Below, in pieces: positions 35,519 to 43,760 of a stretch of DNA of 64,000 nt (the stretch's first letter is position 1; every line of letters starts with the position of its first letter). Both the position numbers and the translations under genes were made by a program. The stretch spans positions 1-64,000 of the forward strand of contig NZ_JAVREH010000011.1 of NCBI RefSeq assembly GCF_031845305.1, given 5' to 3'. A model generated the notes under the pieces. That model was not told the origin of the DNA. It made no database searches and saw nothing but the letters and a program-made list of their open reading frames with translations. This DNA comes from Jatrophihabitans_A lederbergiae (GTDB taxonomy: Bacteria > Actinomycetota > Actinomycetes > Mycobacteriales > Jatrophihabitantaceae).

Positions 35519-36288
35519 GCCGGCCTGGCCCCGCCGAGGACTCCACCCCCGGCGCCCAATTGCTGCGCGCCGTCCAGATCATGGACCGGCTGCGCTCGCC
35601 CGGTGGCTGCCCGTGGGACGCGGACCAGACTCACCAGTCGCTCGCGCCGTACCTGCTGGAAGAGGCCTACGAGACGCTGGACGCCATCGAGTCCGACGAC
35701 CTCACCTCGTTGCGCGAGGAGCTCGGGGACCTGCTGCTGCAGGTGCTGTTCCATGCCCGACTGGCTGATGAGGCACCGGAAGCCGAGCGCTTCACCATCG
35801 ATGACGTAGCCCGCGATCTGGTCGCCAAGCTGGTCCGCCGGCATCCGCACGTGTTCGCCGACCCAGCGGACCGAGCCGATCCAGCCGATCCAACCGATCC
35901 AGCCGATCCAGCCGATCCAGCCGATCCAGCCGATCCAGCCGATCCAGCCGATCCAGCCGATCCAGCCGATGGTGGACTGTCCGCAGCGCAAGTCGCGCAG
36001 AGCTGGGATGAGATCAAGAAGGTCGAGAAGCAGCGGGAGTCGGTGACCGACGGGGTGCCGCTCGGTCAGCCCGCGCTGGCGCTGGCTGCCAAGCTGGTCG
36101 GACGCTCCGGCAAGGCGGGTCTCGCCGTGCCGGTGCCTGCCGGCGACGGCTTCGGCGAGCAGTTGCTTTCGCTGGTGGACGCCGCGGTGCGGGCGGGAGT
36201 GGACCCGGAGCACGCCCTACGGGAGACGGCGCGGGCCTACCGCGAGGCGATCCTCGACGAGGAGCGACGAGTCCGGCCGGGTTCCTGA
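35515..36288 (+). CDS. mazG: Nucleoside triphosphate pyrophosphohydrolase MazG
   Basis: 257 residues. It hydrolyses NTPs/dNTPs to monophosphates and cleans damaged nucleotides. GGCPWDADQTHQSL, EEAYETLDAI and EELGDLLLQVLFHA carry the metal-binding acidic residues. The second part has SWDEIKKVEKQRE and LPxxxPALxxAxKL-like sequence. Between RRHPHVF and SWDEIKK, normally a short loop, lie ten DPA/DPT tripeptides encoded by 9-base repeats. The start GTG overlaps the upstream stop. The repeat is in a linker, so activity is probably kept. Confidence 0.9.
   Translation: MSRPGPAEDSTPGAQLLRAVQIMDRLRSPGGCPWDADQTHQSLAPYLLEEAYETLDAIESDDLTSLREELGDLLLQVLFHARLADEAPEAERFTIDDVARDLVAKLVRRHPHVFADPADRADPADPTDPADPADPADPADPADPADPADPADGGLSAAQVAQSWDEIKKVEKQRESVTDGVPLGQPALALAAKLVGRSGKAGLAVPVPAGDGFGEQLLSLVDAAVRAGVDPEHALRETARAYREAILDEERRVRPGS
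35878..35970 (+). repeat. Ten 9-base repeats (GATCCAGCC) inside mazG
   Basis: Ten consecutive units, nine identical and one GATCCAACC, followed by a partial unit. They encode DPA x9 and DPT x1 in frame; being a multiple of three, gains or losses keep the frame. The near-perfect identity points to recent expansion by slippage. Confidence 0.95.
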
Positions 36289-36419
36289 GCCGCTTGTGGT
36301 GGCCGTACGGTCAGTGCGCGTTAAGATCACGTCGCGGGTTTTGAAGTAAGCCCCGATCTTCTGTGCGCTGCCAGCTGAGGACACGCTGCGGCGATCTCGC
36401 GACCTACCGAAGGACCGCA

Positions 36420-37169
36420 GTGGAATCAGACGAAATGGTAATGATGGCGACCGAGTTCGCCGACCTGGCAGCCGCCATCCAGGGCGATGGTGACAACGGT
36501 GCGGCGCTGCAGCGGCTGGTGGAACTCGCGGTCAAGCACATTCCCGGCTGCATCTCCGCCAGCATCACGTCCATCCGGCACGGCAAGGGCGTCAGTATCG
36601 CGACGTCGGACGCCGTGGCCACGAGCATCGATGCCTTGCAGCACCAACTGGGTCAAGGCCCGTGCGTGGAGTCGGCGACCCACGCCGCCAACTGCCTGTT
36701 GTTCGACGTGGAGCACGAGTCGCGCTGGCCGCTCTTCGTGGCAGCCGCGTCGCGGGACACGCCGGTGCGGTGCGTCCTGGCCATCCGACTGGCCGGATCG
36801 GAGCAGTCAGCGCTCAACCTGTACGCCACCGAGCCGGCTGCCTTCGACGACGACGCCATCGCCGCGGCCACGGTGTTCGCCGCGCATGCCACCGGACTGG
36901 TGGCGCTCAGCCAGTCCGAGGACCAGCGCCAGCACCTGGCCACGGCGCTGCAAAGCAGCCGTCAGATCGGTACCGCGATGGGCATTCTGATGGCGCACCA
37001 CAAGGTCACCGAGGAGCAGGCCTTCACCATGCTCCGGACGGCCAGCCAGCACCTGCACCGCAAGCTGCGCGACGTGGCCGCCGTGGTCGCCGAAACCGGC
37101 GCTCTGCCGGACCTGCCGCCACTCGCCAGGGACGTCACCGTTACCGGGGTCGGCAGCGGGACGGCCTGA
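36420..37169 (+). CDS. GAF-ANTAR transcription antitermination regulator
   Basis: 249 residues. A GAF sensor domain (about 15-165; GQGPCVESATH and DTPVRCVLAIRL) precedes an ANTAR RNA-binding domain (SRQIGTAMGILMAHHKVTEEQAFTMLR). ANTAR proteins bind paired hexaloop hairpins in nascent mRNA and prevent termination; the ligand of this GAF domain is unknown. Start at the GTG at 36420 with GAAGGA 6 bases upstream. It sits between mazG and eno as a separate unit, at the place of lpqU in M. tuberculosis. Confidence 0.85.
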   Translation: MESDEMVMMATEFADLAAAIQGDGDNGAALQRLVELAVKHIPGCISASITSIRHGKGVSIATSDAVATSIDALQHQLGQGPCVESATHAANCLLFDVEHESRWPLFVAAASRDTPVRCVLAIRLAGSEQSALNLYATEPAAFDDDAIAAATVFAAHATGLVALSQSEDQRQHLATALQSSRQIGTAMGILMAHHKVTEEQAFTMLRTASQHLHRKLRDVAAVVAETGALPDLPPLARDVTVTGVGSGTA

Positions 37170-37361
37170 GGCGCTTGCCCCGGGTCCCTTACCTGCTGGG
37201 TATCTTCGGTGTCTTTCTGCGCGTCCCCGCCCGGTTCTGCGTGGTCCGGCCCCGGCGAGTACCTGCGGCTTCCCCGCCCGTGCCAGATAGGCTGACCATC
37301 GGTCCTGCAACGTCGCGCGGGCTGAGCGAACCAGTGTGCAAGAACGTCGAGAGGACCAGTT

Positions 37362-38648
37362 GTGGCCAGCATCGAGGCCGTAGGCGCCCGTGAAATCCTG
37401 GATTCCCGGGGAAACCCCACCGTCGAAGTAGAGGTGGCCCTTGACGACGGGACCCTTGCCCGGGCGGCGGTTCCCTCCGGAGCGTCCACCGGCGCCTTCG
37501 AGGCTGTCGAGCTACGCGACGGTGACGCCCGCTACGGCGGTAAGGGGGTCCGCAAGGCGGTGTCGGCGGTCCTGGACGACATCGGCCCGGAACTGCTCGG
37601 CTTCGAGGCCAGTGAGCAGCGGCTGGTCGATGCCGCGCTGATCGACCTCGACGGCACGCCCGACAAGTCGAAGTTCGGCGCGAACGCCATCCTGGGCGTC
37701 TCGCTCGCCGTCGCCCGCGCGGCTGCAGCCTCGTCCGGCTTGCCGCTGTTCCGCTACGTCGGCGGGCCGAACGCGTACCTGCTGCCGGTGCCGATGCTCA
37801 ACATCCTCAACGGCGGCGCGCACGCTGACTCCAACGTCGACGTGCAGGAGTTCATGATCGCCCCCATCGGTGCCCCGACCTTCGCCGAGGGCCTGCGCCA
37901 GGGCACCGAGGTGTACCACGCTCTGAAGTCGGTGCTGAAGTCCAAGGGGCTGTCCACCGGCCTGGGCGACGAGGGCGGCTTCGCGCCCAGCCTGGAGTCC
38001 AACCGGACGGCGCTCGACGTCATCACCGAGGCGGTCGAGAAGGCCGGCCTGCGCGTCGGCACCGACATCGTCTTCGCGATGGATGTCGCCGCCACCGAGT
38101 TCTACTCCGACGGCCACTACCAGTTCGAGGGCGCTCCCAAGACCTCGGAGCAGATGGTCGCCTACTACAAGGACCTGGTCAGCAGCTACCCGATCGTGTC
38201 GCTCGAGGACCCGATGTCGGAAGAGGACTGGGACGGCTGGATCTCGCTGACCACCGAGCTGGACGAGGCGCTGCAGATCGTCGGCGACGACCTGTTCGTG
38301 ACGAACCCGGAGCGGCTCGCCCGCGGCATCGCCACCGGAGCGGCGAACGCCCTGCTGGTGAAGGTGAACCAGATCGGCACGCTGACCGAGACCCTCGACG
38401 CCGTGGATCTGGCGCACCGCTCCGGATACCGCTGCATGATGAGTCACCGTTCGGGCGAGACCGAGGACACCACCATCGCCGACCTCGCGGTGGCGACCAA
38501 CTGCGGTCAGATCAAGACCGGGGCCCCAGCGCGCTCGGAGCGGGTCGCCAAGTACAACCAGCTGCTACGCATCGAGGAAGAGTTGGACGACGCGGCCCGA
38601 TACGCCGGCGCCGCTGCGTTCCCCCGCTACAACCCGGCAGGCAGCTAG
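37362..38648 (+). CDS. eno: Enolase
   Basis: 428 residues. A glycolytic enzyme converting 2-phosphoglycerate to PEP. ARE(I)LDSRGNPTVEVEV at the start, SGASTGAFEA, LPVPMLNILNGGAH, the catalytic KVNQIGTLTET and SHRSGETEDTTIADL are all present. GTG start with GAGAGGA about 9 bases upstream. It is followed within 3 bases by the FtsB-like gene, as in other actinobacteria. Confidence 0.97.
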   Translation: MASIEAVGAREILDSRGNPTVEVEVALDDGTLARAAVPSGASTGAFEAVELRDGDARYGGKGVRKAVSAVLDDIGPELLGFEASEQRLVDAALIDLDGTPDKSKFGANAILGVSLAVARAAAASSGLPLFRYVGGPNAYLLPVPMLNILNGGAHADSNVDVQEFMIAPIGAPTFAEGLRQGTEVYHALKSVLKSKGLSTGLGDEGGFAPSLESNRTALDVITEAVEKAGLRVGTDIVFAMDVAATEFYSDGHYQFEGAPKTSEQMVAYYKDLVSSYPIVSLEDPMSEEDWDGWISLTTELDEALQIVGDDLFVTNPERLARGIATGAANALLVKVNQIGTLTETLDAVDLAHRSGYRCMMSHRSGETEDTTIADLAVATNCGQIKTGAPARSERVAKYNQLLRIEEELDDAARYAGAAAFPRYNPAGS

Positions 38649-38651
38649 CCA

Positions 38652-39116
38652 ATGGCAGATCGACGCGGCGATGCCGGACCGGCCGGCCGAGCACGGTCGA
38701 CGCGACCGGACAGGTCGCCGTCGCGGCGTCCGTGGCTGACCGGACGGAACATGATGATCGCCGCCATGGCGCTCTTCCTGTTGGTCATCCTGGCATCGCC
38801 GCTTCAGACCTACCTCGGCCGGCGCGCGTCGGTGGCGAACTCCGAGCGCCAGCAACAGCAACTCAACGCCCAGGTGGCGCAGTTGCAGCACCAAACGGCG
38901 CAGTGGCAGGACCCAGCCTTCGTCGAACGGCAGGCCCGGGTTCGGCTGCAGTACATCCGTCCGGGCGACACCCTGTACACCGTGCTGAACGCCGATGGCA
39001 CGCCGCGCACCAGTGCGTCGACGTCCAGCAGTACGAAAGTGGCCCGAGCGGGGCACCAGCCGAACTGGAATGCCACCCTGTGGACCAGCGTCGAAGAGGC
39101 CGACAACGCCAAGTGA
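38652..39116 (+). CDS. FtsB/DivIC-like septum formation initiator
   Basis: 154 residues. A short basic N-terminus, one membrane segment (MMIAAMALFLLVILASPL), then a coiled coil (NSERQQQQLNAQVAQLQHQ) and the WQDPAFVERQARVRLQYIRPGDTLY block of the family. It would act in the divisome with FtsL/FtsQ. Immediately downstream of eno and overlapping the DUF501 gene by 4 bases (GTGA). The position matches Rv1024 of M. tuberculosis. Confidence 0.88.
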   Translation: MADRRGDAGPAGRARSTRPDRSPSRRPWLTGRNMMIAAMALFLLVILASPLQTYLGRRASVANSERQQQQLNAQVAQLQHQTAQWQDPAFVERQARVRLQYIRPGDTLYTVLNADGTPRTSASTSSSTKVARAGHQPNWNATLWTSVEEADNAK

Positions 39117-39637
39117 GTTCTGATGCCGCCATCGATCAGCGTGATCTGGACATCGTTGCCGAGCAGTTGCGGCGCGCCCCCAGGGCGATCCGCTCGGTCG
39201 CGCACCGCTGCCCCTGCGGCAATCCTGACGTGGTCGAGACGGCATCGCGGCTACCGGACGGCTCGCCCTTTCCGACGCTGTTCTACCTGACCTGCCCCAA
39301 GGCATCGTCGGCGATCGGCACTCTGGAGGCATCCGGTCTGATGACCGAGATGACCCAGCGGCTCCGGTCCGAACCGGAACTCACCGGCTCCTACCGGGCG
39401 GCTCACGAGGCCTACCTGGCCCGGCGCGGCAGCCATGGCCCGGTGCCCGAGATCGAGGGCATCTCGGCCGGGGGCATGCCGGACCGGGTGAAGTGCCTGC
39501 ACGTCCTGGTCGCGCACTCGCTGGCGGCGGGGCGGGGCGTCAACCCGCTCGGCGACGAGGCGCTCGCGCTGCTGCCACAGTGGTGGGCCGACGGTCCGTG
39601 CGTGGTGGCCGACACGGTGACGGAGGAGTCCCGATGA
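39113..39637 (+). CDS. DUF501 domain protein
   Basis: 174 residues, soluble. SVAHRCPCGNPDVVETA, FPTLFYLTCP, GSYRAAHEAYLARRG and the conserved GGMPDRVKCLHVLVAHSLA with CVKCLH-type Cys/His residues are diagnostic of DUF501. No function is established. The start is a GTG overlapping the FtsB-like stop. Its stop overlaps the ppx start (ATGA), so the four genes eno to ppx form one operon. The Cys/His pattern suggests a metal site (inference). Confidence 0.88.
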   Translation: MSSDAAIDQRDLDIVAEQLRRAPRAIRSVAHRCPCGNPDVVETASRLPDGSPFPTLFYLTCPKASSAIGTLEASGLMTEMTQRLRSEPELTGSYRAAHEAYLARRGSHGPVPEIEGISAGGMPDRVKCLHVLVAHSLAAGRGVNPLGDEALALLPQWWADGPCVVADTVTEESR

Positions 39638-40614
39638 GCAGTACGACCACAGGCCGGGTGGCCGGGATCGACTGTGGGACCAACTCCATCCGGTTGCTCG
39701 TCGCCGACCCGGGGAAATCCGGCCTGGTGGACGTGCACCGCGAGATGCGGGTCGTCCGGCTGGGTCAAGGAGTCGACCGCACCGGCCGACTTGCGCCCGA
39801 AGCACTCGAACGGACCAGGCTGGCGCTGGTGGACTACGCCGACCGGATCCGCGGACTGGGCGCCGGGGCCGTCCGGATGGTGGCAACGTCGGCGTCGCGT
39901 GATGCCGAGAACGCCGAGGACTTCCGCGCCATGGTTCGGGCAACCCTCGGAGCCGAGGCCGAGGTCATCTCCGGTGCCGAAGAGGCCGCGCTGTCGTTCA
40001 GCGGAGCGGTCGCCGGGCTTCCTGGCGTGGCGGACCCGCTGCTGGTGGCCGACATCGGGGGCGGCTCCACCGAGCTGGTGCTGGGCTCTCCGGGTAGGGG
40101 CTCACCACGCTCGGCGCAGGTTGGGCACGTCCAGGCCGGTCCCCGCGTGATCGCCTCGCACAGCATGGACGTCGGATGCGTGCGGATGACCGAGCGCCAC
40201 CTGCGGACCGATCCGCCGACGCCGGACCAGATCCAGGCCACGATCGCGGACCTGCGGGTGGCACTGACCGAGGCCACGGCCGAGGTTCCGGTGCGCGAAA
40301 CCGCCGCCTTCGTCGGGGTCGCCGGGACGGTGACGACCATTGCCGCCCTGGCGCTGAAGCTTCCCGGCTACGACCCGGCCGCCATCCATGGCGCGGTCGT
40401 CAGCTACGAGCGGGTAGCCGAGGTCACCGAGATGTTGCTGCGGATGCGGCATGCCGAGCGCGCCGCCCTGCCGGTGATGCATCCCGGCCGGGTGGATGTG
40501 ATCGGCGGCGGTGCGCTGGTGCTGCGGACCGTCATGGAATTCATCGGCGCGGACGAGGTGATCGCGAGTGAGCACGACATCCTCGACGGCATCGCGATGA
40601 GCCTGTTGCCCTAA
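39634..40614 (+). CDS. ppx: Ppx/GppA exopolyphosphatase family protein
   Basis: 326 residues, an ASKHA-fold phosphatase. AGIDCGTNSIRLLVAD, the EGxE-like ISGAEEAALSFSGA, ADIGGGSTEL and GVAGTVTTIAAL are the family motifs. At 326 residues it is the short form with no C-terminal HD domain. It hydrolyses polyphosphate and/or pppGpp; which one cannot be told. Translationally coupled to the DUF501 gene. Equivalent by position to Rv1026. Confidence 0.9.
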   Translation: MSSTTTGRVAGIDCGTNSIRLLVADPGKSGLVDVHREMRVVRLGQGVDRTGRLAPEALERTRLALVDYADRIRGLGAGAVRMVATSASRDAENAEDFRAMVRATLGAEAEVISGAEEAALSFSGAVAGLPGVADPLLVADIGGGSTELVLGSPGRGSPRSAQVGHVQAGPRVIASHSMDVGCVRMTERHLRTDPPTPDQIQATIADLRVALTEATAEVPVRETAAFVGVAGTVTTIAALALKLPGYDPAAIHGAVVSYERVAEVTEMLLRMRHAERAALPVMHPGRVDVIGGGALVLRTVMEFIGADEVIASEHDILDGIAMSLLP

Positions 40615-40631
40615 CCGTTACGCGCTAGTCG

Positions 40632-40970
40632 CTAGGCGGTTTCGAGGTCCGAATCGGTGCGTCGCGCCACCTCGGGGCTGACGCCGGGGTGCTTGGGCCG
40701 GGGCGATGGTGTTCCGGTGATCGCCCGCCACAGGGTGTCCGCGCCCTTGGTGGTGAGCAGCTGCGCGACGCCTGCTCCGACGCCGGTCAGGCCGGCCCAG
40801 ACGATGGCGTCCTTCCAGTCGGTGTCGACCTCTTTCGGGTTCACCGGCGGATTGTTCGGCCGCGCGGTCGCCCACGCCTTGCGGGTGGCCTTGGTGACGA
40901 TCCGCCCGATCGGGATGGCCACGACGGTGGCGACCAGTTTGAAGCTGATTCGTCCTACTGCGCCCGCCAT
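40632..40970 (-). CDS. DUF4235 small membrane protein
   Basis: 112 residues. ISFKLVATVVAIPIGRIVTKATRKAW and DWKDAIVWAGLTGVGAGVAQLLTTKGA are typical of DUF4235, a family of small actinobacterial proteins with two hydrophobic segments. Function unknown. Convergent with ppx, with only 17 bases between the stops. Confidence 0.8.
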   Translation of the reverse strand: MAGAVGRISFKLVATVVAIPIGRIVTKATRKAWATARPNNPPVNPKEVDTDWKDAIVWAGLTGVGAGVAQLLTTKGADTLWRAITGTPSPRPKHPGVSPEVARRTDSDLETA

Positions 40971-41132
40971 CGTCGATCCCTCTCAGTCCAGCCCGCGATC
41001 TTTCGGCCAGTCTAGCGGTGGGGCACGGGCGCCCCGGTGGGCCAGCCGCGGGCACTAGGTGGCGGCGATCGATCACCCCTAAAGCCACAGCCAACTCTGT
41101 AACGTGGAAACAGACCCGAGGAGGGCTGGCAC

Positions 41133-42446
41133 ATGAATAGCGGACCGAAGCGGATCGTCATCGTCGGCGGTGGGTATGTCGGCATGTACACGGCCTTGCG
41201 GGCGCAGAAGAAACTGTCCCGGGGCAGCGCCGAAATCATCGTGATAGACCCCCAGCCCAACATGACCTACCAGCCCTTCCTACCCGAGGCGGCGGCCGGC
41301 AGCGTCGAGCCCCGGCACGTCGTGGTGCCGTTGCGCCGGGTGCTGAAAAAGTGCCGGGTGCTCACCGGCGCGGTCACCGAGATCGACCACGAGCGGCGCT
41401 CGGTGCAGGTGCGGCCGGGCGTCGGTGAGTCCTACGACGTGAGCTATGACCTGCTCGTGGTCGCTCCCGGATCGATCGCCAGAACGCTGCCCATCCCAGG
41501 TTTGGCCGAGCAGGGCATCGGCTTCAAGACCATCGGCGAGGCTATCTTCATGCGCAACCACGTGCTCGGACGGCTGGACTTCGCCGCGTCCGTGGAGGAC
41601 CCGGTGGCGCGCAAGCGGGCGCTCAGTTTCGTCTTCGTCGGCGGCGGTTATGCCGGCGTCGAGGCGCTCGCCGAGCTCGAGGACATGGCCCGGTACGCCT
41701 GCCGCTACTACGCGACCATCGACCCGAGCGAGATGCGCTGGGTGCTGGTCGAGGCGGCGAACCGGATCATGCCCGAGGTGTCGGTCGGCCTGTCTTCCTA
41801 CACCGCGGACCGGTTGCGCGAGCGCAACATCGACGTCCGGCTGGACACTCGCCTGAACTCCGCCGTGGACGGTCACATCGTGCTGTCCGACGGCGAGGCA
41901 TTCCAGTCCGACACCCTGGTGTGGACGGCCGGCGTGCGCTCGCACCCGCTGGCCGCGAAGTCCAAGCTGCCGGTGGACGAGCGGGGCCGGCTCACCTGTA
42001 ACGCCAACCTGACCGTGAAGGGCCTGACCGGTGTGTTCTCCGCCGGTGACACGGCGGCGGTGCCCGACCTGTCGAAGAAGGACCCGAACGCCCTCTGCGG
42101 CCCGTCCGCACAGCACGCCGTCCGCCAGGCCCGGGTGCTCGGTGAGAACCTGGTCCGCACCGTCAACGGCCAGGCGCTCGAGGACTACAAGCACGGCTAC
42201 GCGGGTTCGGTCGCCTCGCTCGGCCTGTACCGGGGCGTCGCCGAGCTGTACGGCGTGAAGGTGCGCGGGCCGCTGGCCTGGTTCATCCACCGCAGCTACC
42301 ACCTGTCGCGGGTGCCGACGTTCAACCGCAAGGTGCGGGTGCTCGCCGACTGGACCGCCGCGCTGTTCTTCCCGCGCGAGGTGGTGTCGCTCGGGCAGCT
42401 CCAGACCCCACGCAGTGACTTCGCGCGGGCGGCCGCAATCTCGTAA
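41133..42446 (+). CDS. Type II NADH dehydrogenase-like FAD oxidoreductase
   Basis: 437 residues. Two Rossmann motifs: VIVGGGYVGMY (FAD, about residue 9) and FVFVGGGYAGVEALAEL (NADH, about 166). The block FSAGDTAAVPD closes the FAD site. The C-terminal region with FNRKVRVLADWTAALFF is amphipathic, as in membrane-associated NDH-2. It would pass electrons from NADH to menaquinone without pumping. ATG with GAGGAG upstream. Monocistronic; a tRNA gene follows. Confidence 0.85.
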   Translation: MNSGPKRIVIVGGGYVGMYTALRAQKKLSRGSAEIIVIDPQPNMTYQPFLPEAAAGSVEPRHVVVPLRRVLKKCRVLTGAVTEIDHERRSVQVRPGVGESYDVSYDLLVVAPGSIARTLPIPGLAEQGIGFKTIGEAIFMRNHVLGRLDFAASVEDPVARKRALSFVFVGGGYAGVEALAELEDMARYACRYYATIDPSEMRWVLVEAANRIMPEVSVGLSSYTADRLRERNIDVRLDTRLNSAVDGHIVLSDGEAFQSDTLVWTAGVRSHPLAAKSKLPVDERGRLTCNANLTVKGLTGVFSAGDTAAVPDLSKKDPNALCGPSAQHAVRQARVLGENLVRTVNGQALEDYKHGYAGSVASLGLYRGVAELYGVKVRGPLAWFIHRSYHLSRVPTFNRKVRVLADWTAALFFPREVVSLGQLQTPRSDFARAAAIS

Positions 42447-42501
42447 CCGGCCGCGCCAGCCGGCACCGGTCCGGCCGCTGCTGTCGCTAGGGTGGTCGGG
42501 C

Positions 42502-42574
42502 GCCCCCGTAGCCCAATGGCAGAGGCAGCGGACTTAAAATCCGCACAGTGTCGGTTCGAGTCCGACCGGGGGTA
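42502..42574 (+). tRNA. tRNA with anticodon UAA (Leu codon UUA), short variable loop
   Basis: Cloverleaf: acceptor GCCCCCG (42502-42508) with CGGGGGT (42567-42573). A short D stem GCC/GGC encloses a loop containing GG. The anticodon stem GCGGA/TCCGC encloses CTTAAAA (anticodon TAA at 42535-42537). The variable loop is only ACAGT. The T arm is GTCGG-TTCGAGT-CCGAC, the discriminator base is A, and CCA is not encoded. Normal leucine tRNAs have a long variable arm; this one is a class I shape, so its charging identity is uncertain even though the anticodon reads UUA. Confidence 0.85.
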
Positions 42575-42914
42575 CCGCATGTGCGGTGGTATTAGCCCGC
42601 AGCAGGCCCGGGACCGTCTTCGGAGGACCTTCCGGACCATCAGACATCCCGAATATCGCCTCCCTTGAGGAGCAGGAGCGCGCGAAGTGTAGGTAACTGC
42701 GCCACCGGGCGAGCGCCCGAGTCGGTGGCGAGCTTTCGGCATTTACAACCCCCCGACCATTCCGACGAGCAGCTGGAGTGGCTTCGCGAGTTGCTCGGGG
42801 ACTGACCTGCCACACCGGCCGTCGCGACGGGAACCCTGAGCACCCTGTCGTGCGTTATCACTGTGTACCTAGACGCATCACCTAGCGGATGCGGTATCGA
42901 GTGGAGGGACAACA
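42575..42914. other. Region after the tRNA without a recognisable gene
   Basis: 340 bases. A 29-codon frame (42579-42668) and a 46-codon frame ending 42805 (tail EQLEWLRELLGD) are open, but neither has a clear ribosome site or family. They could be remnants of a small gene. Minus-strand frames through here read through the tRNA and are artefacts. The promoter of the downstream membrane protein gene must be near 42850-42900. Confidence 0.4.
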
Positions 42915-43760
42915 GTGGCCAGTAACCCTGTCTTGCGGGGCTTTGAAAAGACCGGGCGACCCGGCGTGGCCGCGCCCAATGGTCAGGGCGGACGTGCGGT
43001 GCCACCACCGCCCTCGGCGTCACAGCTCAACGACTGGTATGCCCAGCCGTCCTTCGGGCAGCCGCCCGCTCCGGTGGCACCGTCGCGCTACCTGACCATC
43101 GACGATGTCGTCACCCGGTCGCTGGTGCTGCTCGGCACGCTGCTGGTCGCGGCCGGCTTCGCGTGGTTCGCGGTTCCGGACAGCGCCGTCGGGCTGACCG
43201 TAGGCGTCGGCTTTATCGGTGCGCTCGGGCTCGGGCTCTACATGGGCTTCTCGGGTAAGGCCAACGCGGGCACGGCCGTCGCGTACGCCGCGCTCGAAGG
43301 CTTGGCGCTCGGGGGCATCAGCGAGCTGTTCAACCGGCAGTGGCCGGGCATCGTCGTACAGGCGGTCACCGGAACCATCATGGTGGCTGGCGGCGTGCTG
43401 GTGGTCTACAAGACCGGCGCGGTGCGGGTGACTCCCAAGTTCACCAAGATCGTGTTCGCCTCGACCCTGGGTGTGGCCGGCCTGATGCTGGTCAACCTCG
43501 TCGCGGGCTTCTTCACGCCTGGCGGGCTCGGTCTGCGTGACGCGCAGAGCCCGGTCATCGCGATCGGTTTCAGCCTGCTGTGCATCGTGATCGCGGCGTC
43601 GAACCTGATCATCGACTTCGACATGATCGAGCAGTCGGTCCGCCGCGGCGTGGACGAGAAGGTCGGCTGGTACCTGTCGTGGGGCCTGCTGGTCACCCTC
43701 GTGTGGCTGTACCTGGAGATCCTGCGACTGCTCAGCTACCTGACCGGACGAAACGACTAG
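42915..43760 (+). CDS. Bax inhibitor-1/YccA family membrane protein
   Basis: 281 residues. A Pro-rich cytoplasmic N-terminus of about 60 residues is followed by seven membrane segments and the family's LIIDFDMIEQSVRRGV with the buried Asp residues. Members act as proton-linked calcium leak channels in some bacteria; the role here is unknown. GTG start with GGAGGGA six bases upstream. The thiolase gene converges on it and, as sequenced, its open frame runs through most of this gene on the other strand. Confidence 0.88.
   Translation: MASNPVLRGFEKTGRPGVAAPNGQGGRAVPPPPSASQLNDWYAQPSFGQPPAPVAPSRYLTIDDVVTRSLVLLGTLLVAAGFAWFAVPDSAVGLTVGVGFIGALGLGLYMGFSGKANAGTAVAYAALEGLALGGISELFNRQWPGIVVQAVTGTIMVAGGVLVVYKTGAVRVTPKFTKIVFASTLGVAGLMLVNLVAGFFTPGGLGLRDAQSPVIAIGFSLLCIVIAASNLIIDFDMIEQSVRRGVDEKVGWYLSWGLLVTLVWLYLEILRLLSYLTGRND

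Noticed and set aside
35878..35970. Regular repeats considered as a CRISPR array
   Set aside because: Units are 9 bases with no spacers and lie in frame within mazG. No CRISPR array was seen anywhere in the window.
35667..36017. Frame encoding (GSA)n, and another encoding (GWI)n, on the minus strand
   Set aside because: It is only the reverse reading of the mazG 9-base repeat.
42534..42815. Minus-strand frame ending VGLEPTLCGF
   Set aside because: This ending is the known artefact of translating through a tRNA gene.
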